Assembly (NCBI GenBank): GCA_018268355.1
Contig: JAFDWR010000003.1
Coordinates: 1 to 64,000, forward strand
DNA length: 64,000 nucleotides
Reading direction: 5' to 3'
From: Armatimonadota bacterium
GTDB taxonomy: Bacteria; Armatimonadota; Fimbriimonadia; Fimbriimonadales; Fimbriimonadaceae
The position numbers and the translations under genes are program-made. Position 1 is the stretch's first letter, and each line of letters begins with the position of its first letter. A model generated the notes under the pieces. The model saw only the letters and a program-made list of their open reading frames with translations. It searched no databases and was not told the origin of the DNA. This document shows, one piece after another, positions 18,051-26,445 of the stretch.

Positions 18051-18956
18051 ATGATCCGCGTTATTGAGGTCGGTCCGCGGGATGGCCTTCAGAACGAAAA
18101 GACCCCCATCTCGACCGAGCTCAAGCTTGATTTCATCGCGAAGCTCGCCCATGCCGGACTCAAAGAGATTGAAGCGACGAGCTTTGTCTCCCCAAAGTGG
18201 GTCCCCCAGCTTGGCGATGCGGCGGAACTTTGGCCCCAGCTCCCGGAAGGGCCCCGCTATAGCGCGCTCGTCCCCAATGTGAAGGGGTTGGAACGGGCGA
18301 TTTCAGTCGGCTGCCACCGCGTGGCTGTCTTCACCGCTGCGAGCGAGGCCTTCACCCTTCGCAACATCAACATGACCATCCAGCAGTCACTCGATGGGTT
18401 CAAGGATGTCGTTGAGGGAGTTCGGGCGGCGGCAAGTCAGTCGTTTGTGCGCGGCTACCTTTCCACCGCTTTCGAGTGCCCGTTTTCCGGGCGCGTGTCC
18501 GTCGTCGATGCCGCGCGGGTGGCCGAATCGCTGCTCGAACTCGGGGTGGACGAGGTGAGCGTGGGGGACACGATTGGCGTAGCAAGCCCCCGAGAGGTTC
18601 GCGAGCTGACCTCCGCCCTGCTCAGCCTCGCTCCGGCGAGCAAGTGGGTCTACCACTTCCACGACACGCGGGGAACCGCGATTGCGAATACGGCGGCGGC
18701 GCTGGAGCTCGGCATCACGGCCTTTGATTCAGCGGCGGCGGGCCTCGGCGGCTGCCCTTATGCCCCCGGTGCGGGCGGCAACCTCGCGACCGAAGACCTC
18801 GTCTACTTCCTCCATCGGGAGGGACTGGAAACCGGCATCAACGGGGAGGCGCTGGCACAGGCGAGCCTGGAGATTTTGAAGGCGCTGGGGAAGCCACCGG
18901 TGTCTCGAGCACAACTTGCTTCACTGGCGTCTTGCGCGTCATCCCAAATGCAATAA
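18051..18956 (+). CDS. mvaB: Hydroxymethylglutaryl-CoA lyase
   Basis: A 301-residue TIM-barrel enzyme predicted to cleave HMG-CoA to acetyl-CoA and acetoacetate in leucine and branched-chain breakdown. Family signatures are EVGPRDGLQNE at the N-terminus, SFVSPKWVPQL, the GDTIGVASP strand, the metal-binding HFHDTRG and the active-site Cys loop GLGGCPYAPGAGGN. A TAGAAT box ends five bases before the ATG, so the transcript may be leaderless. No other leucine-pathway gene is nearby. The last 119 bases overlap the 3' end of the convergent membrane-protein gene; the tail after VSRAQ is longer than I expect for the family. Confidence 0.93.
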   Translation: MIRVIEVGPRDGLQNEKTPISTELKLDFIAKLAHAGLKEIEATSFVSPKWVPQLGDAAELWPQLPEGPRYSALVPNVKGLERAISVGCHRVAVFTAASEAFTLRNINMTIQQSLDGFKDVVEGVRAAASQSFVRGYLSTAFECPFSGRVSVVDAARVAESLLELGVDEVSVGDTIGVASPREVRELTSALLSLAPASKWVYHFHDTRGTAIANTAAALELGITAFDSAAAGLGGCPYAPGAGGNLATEDLVYFLHREGLETGINGEALAQASLEILKALGKPPVSRAQLASLASCASSQMQ

Positions 18957-19779
18957 GCCCGATTCCGAGGGCGGCGACCATCGCGGTTCCGATCCATTCG
19001 TCGCGGGTCAGCTTGAACTCTGGCAGGTTGACGATCAGGACCGAAAGGCCAATTGGCACTAGCAGCGGCACCGCCGTCCCAATCAGCACGGCCATCGCCA
19101 GGTAGACCGCCAGCGCAATGAGGAGCCATTTCAGCGTCGCTGCGACCCGCATGTTGAAGTGGTGGACGCACACGAAGAACATCCCCATGAACAGGAAGTC
19201 CGCCGGGCCGATGTAAGCAAACGGCGCGACACGAACTCCAAGGGGCACCTCACCTGACTGCGCGACCTGGGGGAGTTGGTAGGCCACGGTGGGCAGGGCC
19301 TTCGGCACCGCCTTCATGATCACCTGGGTGATCCCGATTGGCGTGAGAACGAGGAAGATATCGAACAGGGCAAGGAAGATCGAGACCGGGAGGATGATGT
19401 TCTTCTCTTTCAGGCTCACCGCGATCAGCGCACCGATACCAAGTGTCCACAGCGGGAGTCCCTGCTGGGAGATCGCCCCCAGGATCAAGGCGAGGGTGGA
19501 CTTCGAAGACACGACTGGCCCGATCAGCGAGGCGAGCCCGAACTGGAGCAACGCGCCCCCAAGCAAGAAGAGGAAGGCGAGCCGGTGCGTCCACTTCGCT
19601 CCTGCGGCAAAGAACAGCGCGAGGATCGGAAGGACGATGAATGGAACGGTGACCGCAATCGTCGCGATCTTTCCATAGCCGACCGGGACCCGAAGGAACC
19701 CAACCGCGATATTGAGGATCGCGTTGAGGACAAGGATCAAAAGGAACTTGCCAAGCGGCTTAGCCCAGATACGATTCAT
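18838..19779 (-). CDS. Polytopic membrane protein of unknown function
   Basis: A 313-residue protein with about eight hydrophobic helices spread from residue 10 to 275 and a polar Pro/Ser-rich tail (SPAPSKSPGSPVPAPPR). I recognise no transporter signature. Its start lies inside the 3' end of the glycosyltransferase gene (20-base overlap), suggesting one transcript. The low-complexity tail is coded opposite the end of mvaB, a 119-base convergent overlap that could have arisen by loss of an earlier stop codon. A role in envelope or lipid metabolism would fit the neighbouring glycosyltransferase, but this is inference. Confidence 0.78.
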   Translation of the reverse strand: MNRIWAKPLGKFLLILVLNAILNIAVGFLRVPVGYGKIATIAVTVPFIVLPILALFFAAGAKWTHRLAFLFLLGGALLQFGLASLIGPVVSSKSTLALILGAISQQGLPLWTLGIGALIAVSLKEKNIILPVSIFLALFDIFLVLTPIGITQVIMKAVPKALPTVAYQLPQVAQSGEVPLGVRVAPFAYIGPADFLFMGMFFVCVHHFNMRVAATLKWLLIALAVYLAMAVLIGTAVPLLVPIGLSVLIVNLPEFKLTRDEWIGTAMVAALGIGLIAFGMTRKTPVKQVVLETPVASPAPSKSPGSPVPAPPR

Positions 19780-20950
19780 GACGCGCCCTCACCCCTCCAC
19801 GCAGGTCGATAGCCTCTCGATAGACTTGCACCACGGCCTGAACCATACTCCCAACGCCAAATTTTCGTCCCTCCCGGGCGGCGGCAAGGCTCATCTGTTC
19901 ATAGGTTGCTTCGTCATGAAGCAGGCCCAGCACGTGCTCGGCAAAGTCCTCGGGGTCGTTGCGGACGACATAACCGGTGACGCCATCAGTGACGGCGAGG
20001 CTCGCTCCGCCACCGCCAATTGCGACGGTCGGGAGGCCGTGGAGCATCGCCTCCTGCACGACGAGGCCCTGGGTCTCGGTCACCGAGGGGAAGGTGAAAA
20101 CATCGGCGGCAGCATAGAGCTCCTCGATCTTTTCATGGGGGACAAAGCCGAGAAACTTCACCCGGTCGCCAATCTTCAGTGCCTGAGCGTGGCGGGTGAG
20201 GGGCTCGCGATGGTAGCCATCGCCTGCAAGCCATAGCCGCGCGTCGGGGTCGCGCTCAAAGATGAGTTGGGCGGCATCAAGGAGGACCTCGATGTTCTTT
20301 TCCCGGGCCAGTCGACCGACGTAAAGGAGGATTTTCTGGTGGGGCAGCACGCCGAAGGACTGGCGGAGCTGCGCCCGGTCACCGAAGAAGGTGCGATCCA
20401 CGCCGGTGGGGATGATCGTGGTTGGGGTCTTCACATCGTGGCGCATCAGCCATCGATACGAAGCCTCGGACGGAGTGATCACGCGGTCGGCGCGGTTGAA
20501 GAAGTAGTTCGTGTGCTTGGCGATCTTGAACCGCATGTAGCGCCGCGGGACATAGGGCACGTAGTGGGCGTAGCGGTCGTACAGCGTGTGATAGGTCGCG
20601 ACCACCGGCAGTTCATGCGACTCCGCCCAGCGCAGGCCGATGAATCCGACGATTCCGAGCGTGTGGAGGTGGACGACGTCAAAAGTGTTCTTCCTGAACT
20701 CGCGGAGCATCCCCAGATACGGAGGGTAGGCAAACGGGAAGCCCCGTGTCCAAGGGGTCTCGACGGCGGGAAAACGATGGGTGTTGGGGTCGGACTCGCG
20801 GTGGCCTGGGAACTTGGGACAGAAAAGATGAACCGAGTGCCCCTGGTTTCGGAGCTCTCGGACCATCACGTCGATGCTGACGCTGACCCCGTTGAGAATT
20901 GGCAGCGCGCTATCGGTAAAAACGGCCACCCGGAGCGGTTGACCGTTCAT
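19760..20950 (-). CDS. Glycosyltransferase family 4 (GT-B fold)
   Basis: A 396-residue enzyme resembling diacylglycerol glucosyl- or phosphatidylinositol mannosyl-transferases. It has the N-terminal loop DSALPILNGVSVSI, a DVVHLHTLG strand, the acceptor-site stretch YHTLYDRYAHYVP, then the nucleotide-sugar domain with ILLYVGRLAREKNIEVLL and the retaining E-x7-E motif in TETQGLVVQEA. A membrane-face location on lipid substrate is likely from this subgroup. It is three bases after the helix-turn-helix gene and overlaps the membrane-protein gene, so the three probably form an operon. The exact sugar and acceptor cannot be read from the sequence. Confidence 0.88.
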   Translation of the reverse strand: MNGQPLRVAVFTDSALPILNGVSVSIDVMVRELRNQGHSVHLFCPKFPGHRESDPNTHRFPAVETPWTRGFPFAYPPYLGMLREFRKNTFDVVHLHTLGIVGFIGLRWAESHELPVVATYHTLYDRYAHYVPYVPRRYMRFKIAKHTNYFFNRADRVITPSEASYRWLMRHDVKTPTTIIPTGVDRTFFGDRAQLRQSFGVLPHQKILLYVGRLAREKNIEVLLDAAQLIFERDPDARLWLAGDGYHREPLTRHAQALKIGDRVKFLGFVPHEKIEELYAAADVFTFPSVTETQGLVVQEAMLHGLPTVAIGGGGASLAVTDGVTGYVVRNDPEDFAEHVLGLLHDEATYEQMSLAAAREGRKFGVGSMVQAVVQVYREAIDLRGGVRARHESYLG

Positions 20951-20953
20951 CCG

Positions 20954-21529
20954 TCATTCCTCCGGGAAGCGGCCGTGGGCCTCGACAAACCGGACGATGT
21001 CGCTGAGCCTAAATCGGCGCTGACCACCTTGCGTTCGGTGATGCATCAGCCACTTTCGGTTGGTGTATCGGCGAACCGTGGCAGGGCAAACGCCCAGCAG
21101 ACGGCTGGTCTCTTCGAGCGTGAGCTCGGGATCGAGGATGCGGCGAAGAAGCTGGCCGCGCGACTCCTTGAACTCGCCGCGGTAGTAATTTGCGGTGACG
21201 CTGTCGTCGAAGAAGCCCATGAGAAACTCCACGTTCTTCGGGAGAGCTTCCCAAAGGACCTGAAGCTCGGGGTCGATGGAAGGACCCTTCTTGACGGGAG
21301 CGTTGCGTCGCCGCGGTCGCGGCGCGCTCATCGTCGTCTTTCGAAACTTCTCGCTCTTCTTGCTTGCTTCCTGCGGGCGCTTGACTTCTCCGTTCAGGAA
21401 CTTCCCAATCGAGGGAATCTCAAGGTCATCCTCTGCGCCGTCTTGACCCCCATGTTCGGCTTTCGTGTCGAGGAATGCGTTCTCGATATAAGCCAGCGGG
21501 TCAAACTCCTTTTTCTTCAATCCAACCAT
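20954..21529 (-). CDS. Helix-turn-helix DNA-binding protein (MerR/excisionase-like)
   Basis: A 191-residue protein with a charged, probably disordered first 90 residues and a C-terminal winged-helix unit: LTLEETSRLLGVCPATVRRYTN then a wing with GGQRRFRLSDIVRFVEAH. This is the MerR/excisionase-type DNA-binding layout without an effector domain. The start ATG follows CCTAGGAG closely, and TACAAT at 21544-21549 is a likely -10 box. It is followed three bases later by the GT4 gene, so it may regulate that operon, which is inference. Confidence 0.8.
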   Translation of the reverse strand: MVGLKKKEFDPLAYIENAFLDTKAEHGGQDGAEDDLEIPSIGKFLNGEVKRPQEASKKSEKFRKTTMSAPRPRRRNAPVKKGPSIDPELQVLWEALPKNVEFLMGFFDDSVTANYYRGEFKESRGQLLRRILDPELTLEETSRLLGVCPATVRRYTNRKWLMHHRTQGGQRRFRLSDIVRFVEAHGRFPEE

Positions 21530-21630
21530 CTCCTAGGTTCAAGATTGTACTTAACCGCTCCAAGAAAAATTGCGCCCCTCAGCACACAAATCCATACATT
21601 CTTAGAGAATCTTAGGAAGATCCGGTCCGA

Positions 21631-22656
21631 TCAAAGGATCAACATGGAGTCGCCGAAACTCAGGAACCGGTAGTTCTCCCGGAGTGCCTCTTGGTAGGCA
21701 TCCCGGATGAGCGGCCCGCCCGCGAGGGCAGAAATCATCAGCATCATCGTCGTCCGCGGCATGTGGAAGTTGGTGAACATGCCATCGACGATCCGGTACT
21801 CGTAACCCGGGGTGATGAAGAGTCGGCTCTCCTCGCTTCCCGTTCGGAGGGTCTTCGGGCCGGTGGCAAAGGTCTCAAGCGTCCGCACCGAGGTCGTGCC
21901 CACCGCGATCACGCGGCCCTTGCAGCTCATAATCTGGTCTGCCGCCTCCTGGGACACCGCACATCGCTCACCGTGGATGATGTGCTCCTTGGGATTGTCG
22001 GAGCTCACCGGACGGAAGGTATCCAGGCCCACATCCAAGGTCACCGCCACTCGTTCCACGCCCCTGGCGTCAAGGTCAGCGAGTATCTTGGGGGTGAAGT
22101 GCAGCCCAGCGGTGGGGGCGGCTGCGCTGCCGCCAAACTTCTCGTCATGATAGACGGTCTGGTAGCGGCCTCGGTCCTTCAGCTCGGTCTGGACATAGGG
22201 CGGCACCGGTGCGAGGCCGACCTCGTTGAGCGCTTCTCGCCAGCCCGGTTGGGTAAAAGTGATTGCCTTCTGACCATGCTCCAACTCGCTTGAGACGGTC
22301 GCGATGAGGCCATTTTCCAGCTCAATCTCGTCGCCGGGACGCACGCGTCGCCCGGGGCGGGCCAGAGCCTGGAACTGCCCATCACCCAGCTCCTTCAACA
22401 AGAGCAGTTCGACGCGCCCACCGGTCGGCCGGTGCCCAAACACCCTCAGCGCGGTGACCGTTGTGTTGTTCACCACGAGCAGGTCGCCGGGAAGAAGCAG
22501 GTCGACCACGTCGCGGAAGGACCGGTGGAAGATCGCCTTATCCGCGAGGGAAACGTGGAGGAGCTTGGACGCGCTACGGTCGGCAAGCGGTTCTTGCGCG
22601 ATTCGGTCCTCGGGCAAGACGTAGTCGAAGGCTTCGTAACCGGGTTCTAGATCCAC
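21631..22656 (-). CDS. queA: S-adenosylmethionine:tRNA ribosyltransferase-isomerase
   Basis: A 341-residue enzyme that transfers the ribosyl part of S-adenosylmethionine to 7-aminomethyl-deazaguanine in tRNA, giving epoxyqueuosine. The family blocks are YVLPEDRIAQEPLADR at the N-terminus, VVNNTTVTALRVFGHRPTGG, the AAPTAGLHFT motif, EHIIHGERC and GTTSVRTLE, ending with NFHMPRTTMMLMISALAG. Full length for the family. It starts within the end of the HAD-hydrolase gene (10-base overlap). The other queuosine genes are not in the window. Confidence 0.95.
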   Translation of the reverse strand: MDLEPGYEAFDYVLPEDRIAQEPLADRSASKLLHVSLADKAIFHRSFRDVVDLLLPGDLLVVNNTTVTALRVFGHRPTGGRVELLLLKELGDGQFQALARPGRRVRPGDEIELENGLIATVSSELEHGQKAITFTQPGWREALNEVGLAPVPPYVQTELKDRGRYQTVYHDEKFGGSAAAPTAGLHFTPKILADLDARGVERVAVTLDVGLDTFRPVSSDNPKEHIIHGERCAVSQEAADQIMSCKGRVIAVGTTSVRTLETFATGPKTLRTGSEESRLFITPGYEYRIVDGMFTNFHMPRTTMMLMISALAGGPLIRDAYQEALRENYRFLSFGDSMLIL

Positions 22657-23333
22657 TCTCTCAGTTGCTCCAGGCTAAACATACGTGGTTGCAGGTCCGG
22701 ATGTTTGTCGTCGCGGTCGATCAGAACGGCGTGCCAGCCGAAGTCGGTCGCCCCTTGGAGGTCGTCGATGGGGTCGTCACCCACGTGAAGAATGTCATCG
22801 GGAGCGAGGTCGGGAACGCGCGTGGCGGCGGCCCGGAAGAAGGTGGGATCGGGCTTCTCGGCACCGAAGAACAGCGAGGCAAGGGCGAATTCGAACCGGT
22901 CCGCGAGTGAATGAGCCTCGAGGACGCGCTGAAGCGAGTAGTCCCAGTTGCTGAGGATGAATCGACGGATCCCTGCCTCTTCGAGCATCGCGAGTGCGGG
23001 CTCTACATCAGGGTAGGTCTCAAAAAGGTTGGGAAGGGTCGCATGGCCGCGGTCGGCAAGCTGTTTCGCCTGGGCCTCGGTCCCGCCCATTGGCCCGAGC
23101 CAAGCCTCCGTGATCTCCAGCCAAAACCCCCGGAGCGAATCTTCAGAACCCAGCCGGTGGAGGCCCCAATAGACGGGAATCCGCTCGTGGAACAACAGCC
23201 GATACCGCTTCACATCGAGATCGGTGGGTTCGAACCCTTCCGCGCGGGCGAGGTCTGCCGCAAACTGGCCCGGCTCCCAGTTGGACCGCAGGAGAGTCCC
23301 CGCACAGTCAAAGCTCACGCATCGGATCGGCAT
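22647..23333 (-). CDS. HAD-superfamily hydrolase with altered motif I
   Basis: A 228-residue Rossmann-like HAD protein. Motif I is FDCAGTLL: the nucleophile Asp is kept, but the second Asp, the usual acid/base, is Ala. Motif II is ILSNWD, motif III lies around GAEKPDP and motif IV is HVGDDPIDDLQGA. The D-x-A-G-T form recalls phosphonoacetaldehyde hydrolase and the REG-2-like group, so ordinary phosphomonoesterase activity should not be assumed. It precedes and overlaps queA. Substrate unknown. Confidence 0.85.
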   Translation of the reverse strand: MPIRCVSFDCAGTLLRSNWEPGQFAADLARAEGFEPTDLDVKRYRLLFHERIPVYWGLHRLGSEDSLRGFWLEITEAWLGPMGGTEAQAKQLADRGHATLPNLFETYPDVEPALAMLEEAGIRRFILSNWDYSLQRVLEAHSLADRFEFALASLFFGAEKPDPTFFRAAATRVPDLAPDDILHVGDDPIDDLQGATDFGWHAVLIDRDDKHPDLQPRMFSLEQLREWI

Positions 23334-23426
23334 GCTTCCCTGAACCTACCAAAGTTGGAGGTCAATCTGCCCAGTAGGTCGAAGGACTCTCCGCTCCTGC
23401 CCTTTCCGACATACAATAGGAGTGCA

Positions 23427-24122
23427 ATGAAGGTTTTCAAGCGCTCCCTGATCCTGGCCGCAGGACTCCTCGCCGTCGTGGCCGCTGCCCAAGACCTCTG
23501 GACGATCAAGATCGATCGAAAAGAAGGCAGCACGCAGAAGCTGAAGATGGAAGGAAAGGTTGCCATCGATGGTCTCGGCGAAGGTACGTTCACCGGCACC
23601 ATCAACTCCAAGATCTTGAAGGTCAAGGAAGACGGTAGCTACGTTGAGTCCAGCAAGACCAGCCTTGCCATTAATTTTGGTGGAATGGAGATGCAGCAGG
23701 ACCAGCAAGGCGAGTCGACCTACTCCAAGATTGGCGAGTGCTTGTCGTCGACGAGCGAAGAGGACACCGACGGAATCAGTTCGACCCGAATGTCGCGCTT
23801 CCAGTCGATGGTCATGCCCGAGAAGCCGATCAAGGAAGGCGACGAGTGGGAGTTCATCAGCAAGGGCTCTAAGACGAACGGCGGATCGGACGTTAAGTAC
23901 AACTACAAGTTCGAGAAGACGATGGATCTGAACGGCAAGACCGTTGCTGTGATCTCTTGCAAGGCGAAGGAAGATCGCGAAGAAGGCATCACCGGCGAAA
24001 TGACCTACTACGTCGCGAAGTCGGGCCGACTCGAGAAGGGCACCTTCAAGCTTAAGGGCGTGGAAGTTCCCGGCGCTCCTGGCAAGCTGAACTTCGACAC
24101 CACGGTCACTGCGGTCGACTAA
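23427..24122 (+). CDS. Exported protein of unknown function
   Basis: A 231-residue protein with a signal peptide (SLILAAGLLAVVAAAQD) and a beta-rich mature part with repeated Lys/Glu-Gly strands, such as KMEGKVAIDGLGEGTFTG and TGEMTYYVAKSGRLEKGTFKL. The start ATG at 23427 is preceded by AGGAG, and by TACAAT at 23412-23417; a longer upstream frame lacks the signal peptide at its start. The pattern resembles DUF6263-like exported beta proteins, but I would not assign a family firmly. It ends at a strong terminator. Confidence 0.85.
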   Translation: MKVFKRSLILAAGLLAVVAAAQDLWTIKIDRKEGSTQKLKMEGKVAIDGLGEGTFTGTINSKILKVKEDGSYVESSKTSLAINFGGMEMQQDQQGESTYSKIGECLSSTSEEDTDGISSTRMSRFQSMVMPEKPIKEGDEWEFISKGSKTNGGSDVKYNYKFEKTMDLNGKTVAVISCKAKEDREEGITGEMTYYVAKSGRLEKGTFKLKGVEVPGAPGKLNFDTTVTAVD

Positions 24123-24144
24123 TCGGCCGCGTTGTTGTGAACAG

Positions 24145-24182
24145 AAATCGGGCCCGGTCGTTTCGACCGAGCCCGATTTTTT
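24145..24182 (+). terminator. Intrinsic terminator
   Basis: The stem AAATCGGGC-CCGGTC pairs with GACCG-AGCCCGATTT around a TTTC-type loop, followed by T's to 24182. It ends the exported-protein transcript and lies 6 bases before the convergent gene's stop codon. Confidence 0.9.
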
Positions 24183-24188
24183 GTTGCC

Positions 24189-26336
24189 TCATCGCGCAGG
24201 GGGCGGGGGCGGACCGCCACCCGGATTGGCACCCGGCGGAAGATTCTTGTACGTCGTCTCGTAGTTGCTGAGCGCATCCTTGTACGCCTTCAGAAAGTCG
24301 GGCGGCAGCTGGCTCAGCTTCATTTCCTTGGAGTCGCTTCGCTCCCGGATGGCCTGGCAGGACTTGTAGAGCTTGGGCATCAGCTGGAATCCAAACTCAA
24401 CCTTTTCGCGGCGGCCGACCTTCAAGTGATCGAGGTCAACCGCAGGCTCATCTCGCGACCAAGGGAATCGATCGGGATTGGCCTTGGCATACACGCGCCA
24501 CGCGAGACCATTGGCGTCCATCCCTTGTCGACTCATGAATCGGCGCTTTTCGGAGGTAAACACCACGGTTTGGAAGTCGATGTTCATCGAGTACGTCGTC
24601 GAGGCGGGAATGCCGTTCGGCATTGCTTCCGTTGGCTCTTGGCGTAGCGTTCCGTAATAGAGGGCACCTTCGACCTCGTCGGGCGCGCTGACCGCCTCTT
24701 CGGGATCTCCGATTTCATCGATGCCGCTGCCGTTCCGGGCACGAAAAACCATCGCTTCCAAAACCCCACGTTGATAGGGCGTCAGGCTCGAAACACTGAC
24801 CATCAGCGGGGTCCCTTTCGTCTTTGCCTTGGCCCATTCGCTCCGTTGGGCGGGCGACATCGCGCCGTAAAGCTGGAGCGCAGGACGGTCATCTCCGCCC
24901 ATGAACTCCGTTTCGCCGAACATGGCAGTCAGGTAGATCATGGTGACGAAATCCATGTCTGCCGTCCCAACCGGGCGGCTGAGCGCGAATTCCGCAGATG
25001 CATCGAGGCTCATGTAGCCTTCGGAATCAATCCGCTGCATGAAGCGTGCGAGCGCCTTACGGTCCACCGGGACAAACGTCGGATCGGCCTCCTGGTTCGA
25101 GGTCATGCTGATCGTGGCTTCGTCCTCCTTCATCACAACCATCGCCTTGAGCATCGGGCCAAACGACTTCCAGTTCATCTTGGGCCCGCTCGTCAGGTAG
25201 CCGCCGAGGAAGCAGGTGTTGTCGTTGTGGAGGATGGTGATGCTCTTTTTCAGCTTCTTGGAAAGCTGAACCCAGACGTTGCCATCGAAGAGCGTGGAAG
25301 GGTCATAGACGTCGGGGTGGAGGATGATCTTTCGAACTTCCGGCGTGAGGGTGAGCTTCTGCTGCTCGAAGAGTGGCTTCAGGCTGATCTTCTCACCGGC
25401 CGGCTCAAAGGTCAGCGGGTCAGACGGTGGTGTGTTGAGACCCTCCATGGCTTCGGGGCCATCAAACTCGTTGCCCAGATACTTCGTCGTCGAGAAGACG
25501 AGTTTGCCCTTCGCGTCGGCGGCCTTGATCGAGAGGTTTGAGTTGTTCTCGTCGCGGCTGAGCACCGCGATCACCTTCTTCGTGTTCTCGACCGAGGGCG
25601 AATTCCTGAAGTTCCAGAAGCGGTAATCCTCGTCGCCACCAGCCTTGAGTCGGCTCCGCGACTGGACCCAATTCGATTGTTCGCGGACGAACTCGTTCCA
25701 AGCCCCTTGCATCCCGTTTGGCATCGGAACCTGCATTCGGTTAGGCGTAAAACTGAAGACAATTCGGTCGCCGCTCTTCAGTTCGGCGAAGTTCTTGGCC
25801 CCGTACTGGATCATGAACCGGTGGAGCAGACGCTGCTCGGGGAGCATGTCCTGGAGCTTTTGCTCCTGTTCATACTGTGCACGGTTGAACTCGCCTTGCC
25901 GCCCCGGACCCATGTCGATCGCCTTCTGAACACTGTCGGCCAGATTCCCCGCCGCTTTGGGGTCGAACTTCGGCATGTCACTGAAGAGCTTCGTGACCCG
26001 ATTGATCTCCTTTTGGAGTCGGGCGATGCGAACGGCGAGTGCGTCGGCGCGAAACTGGCTGCGGAGTCGGCTGCTCGGGACTAGCCAATACGTGTCGCCC
26101 CGCTGCTCCCATTCAGCAAGGGCAGTCGAGGCCACCTGGGCGAGGGCGGCCTTAGGTTCTGCCTCATAGAGGGCGATGACCATGTACCGATCCTTCAGCG
26201 CGGGCGATGCCTGGAGCTTCAGGTCGAGCGCCTTGCCAAGGGCCTCAAGCTGGCGGTCGAGACGGTCGCTGGGCAACCCCAGGGAAACCTTCTGGCCTCC
26301 TTGCAACGCAACGATGAGGGCAACAAACAGCGACAT
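24189..26336 (-). CDS. Exported protein with secretin/STN-like N-terminal domain, unknown function
   Basis: A 715-residue protein opening with a short hydrophobic signal (LFVALIVALQG). Residues 20-95 resemble the short STN/secretin fold (RLDRQLEALGKALDLKLQ, then YWLVPS). The rest is mixed alpha/beta without a family I know, ending in a Pro/Gly tail (NPGGGPPPPPAR). A TACAAT box at 26342-26347 lies five bases before the ATG, suggesting a leaderless transcript. It stands alone between two terminators. It is not a secretin: the length is right, but no secretin pore domain is visible. Confidence 0.8.
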   Translation of the reverse strand: MSLFVALIVALQGGQKVSLGLPSDRLDRQLEALGKALDLKLQASPALKDRYMVIALYEAEPKAALAQVASTALAEWEQRGDTYWLVPSSRLRSQFRADALAVRIARLQKEINRVTKLFSDMPKFDPKAAGNLADSVQKAIDMGPGRQGEFNRAQYEQEQKLQDMLPEQRLLHRFMIQYGAKNFAELKSGDRIVFSFTPNRMQVPMPNGMQGAWNEFVREQSNWVQSRSRLKAGGDEDYRFWNFRNSPSVENTKKVIAVLSRDENNSNLSIKAADAKGKLVFSTTKYLGNEFDGPEAMEGLNTPPSDPLTFEPAGEKISLKPLFEQQKLTLTPEVRKIILHPDVYDPSTLFDGNVWVQLSKKLKKSITILHNDNTCFLGGYLTSGPKMNWKSFGPMLKAMVVMKEDEATISMTSNQEADPTFVPVDRKALARFMQRIDSEGYMSLDASAEFALSRPVGTADMDFVTMIYLTAMFGETEFMGGDDRPALQLYGAMSPAQRSEWAKAKTKGTPLMVSVSSLTPYQRGVLEAMVFRARNGSGIDEIGDPEEAVSAPDEVEGALYYGTLRQEPTEAMPNGIPASTTYSMNIDFQTVVFTSEKRRFMSRQGMDANGLAWRVYAKANPDRFPWSRDEPAVDLDHLKVGRREKVEFGFQLMPKLYKSCQAIRERSDSKEMKLSQLPPDFLKAYKDALSNYETTYKNLPPGANPGGGPPPPPAR

Positions 26337-26383
26337 AACTCATTGTAAAGAGGTCCGAGGCAAAGCGGTTAGTTCCTCAAATG

Positions 26384-26423
26384 AAAAAACAAAAGCGGCC
26401 TAGACTCTGGGAGCCTAGACCGC
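26384..26423 (-). terminator. Intrinsic terminator after khpB
   Basis: On the minus strand GCGGTCTAG pairs with CTAGGCCGC (one mismatch), followed by TTTTGTTTTTT. It closes the rpmH-to-khpB transcript. Confidence 0.82.
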
Positions 26424-26445
26424 AGCTGTTTTGCGATTTGTCGCC

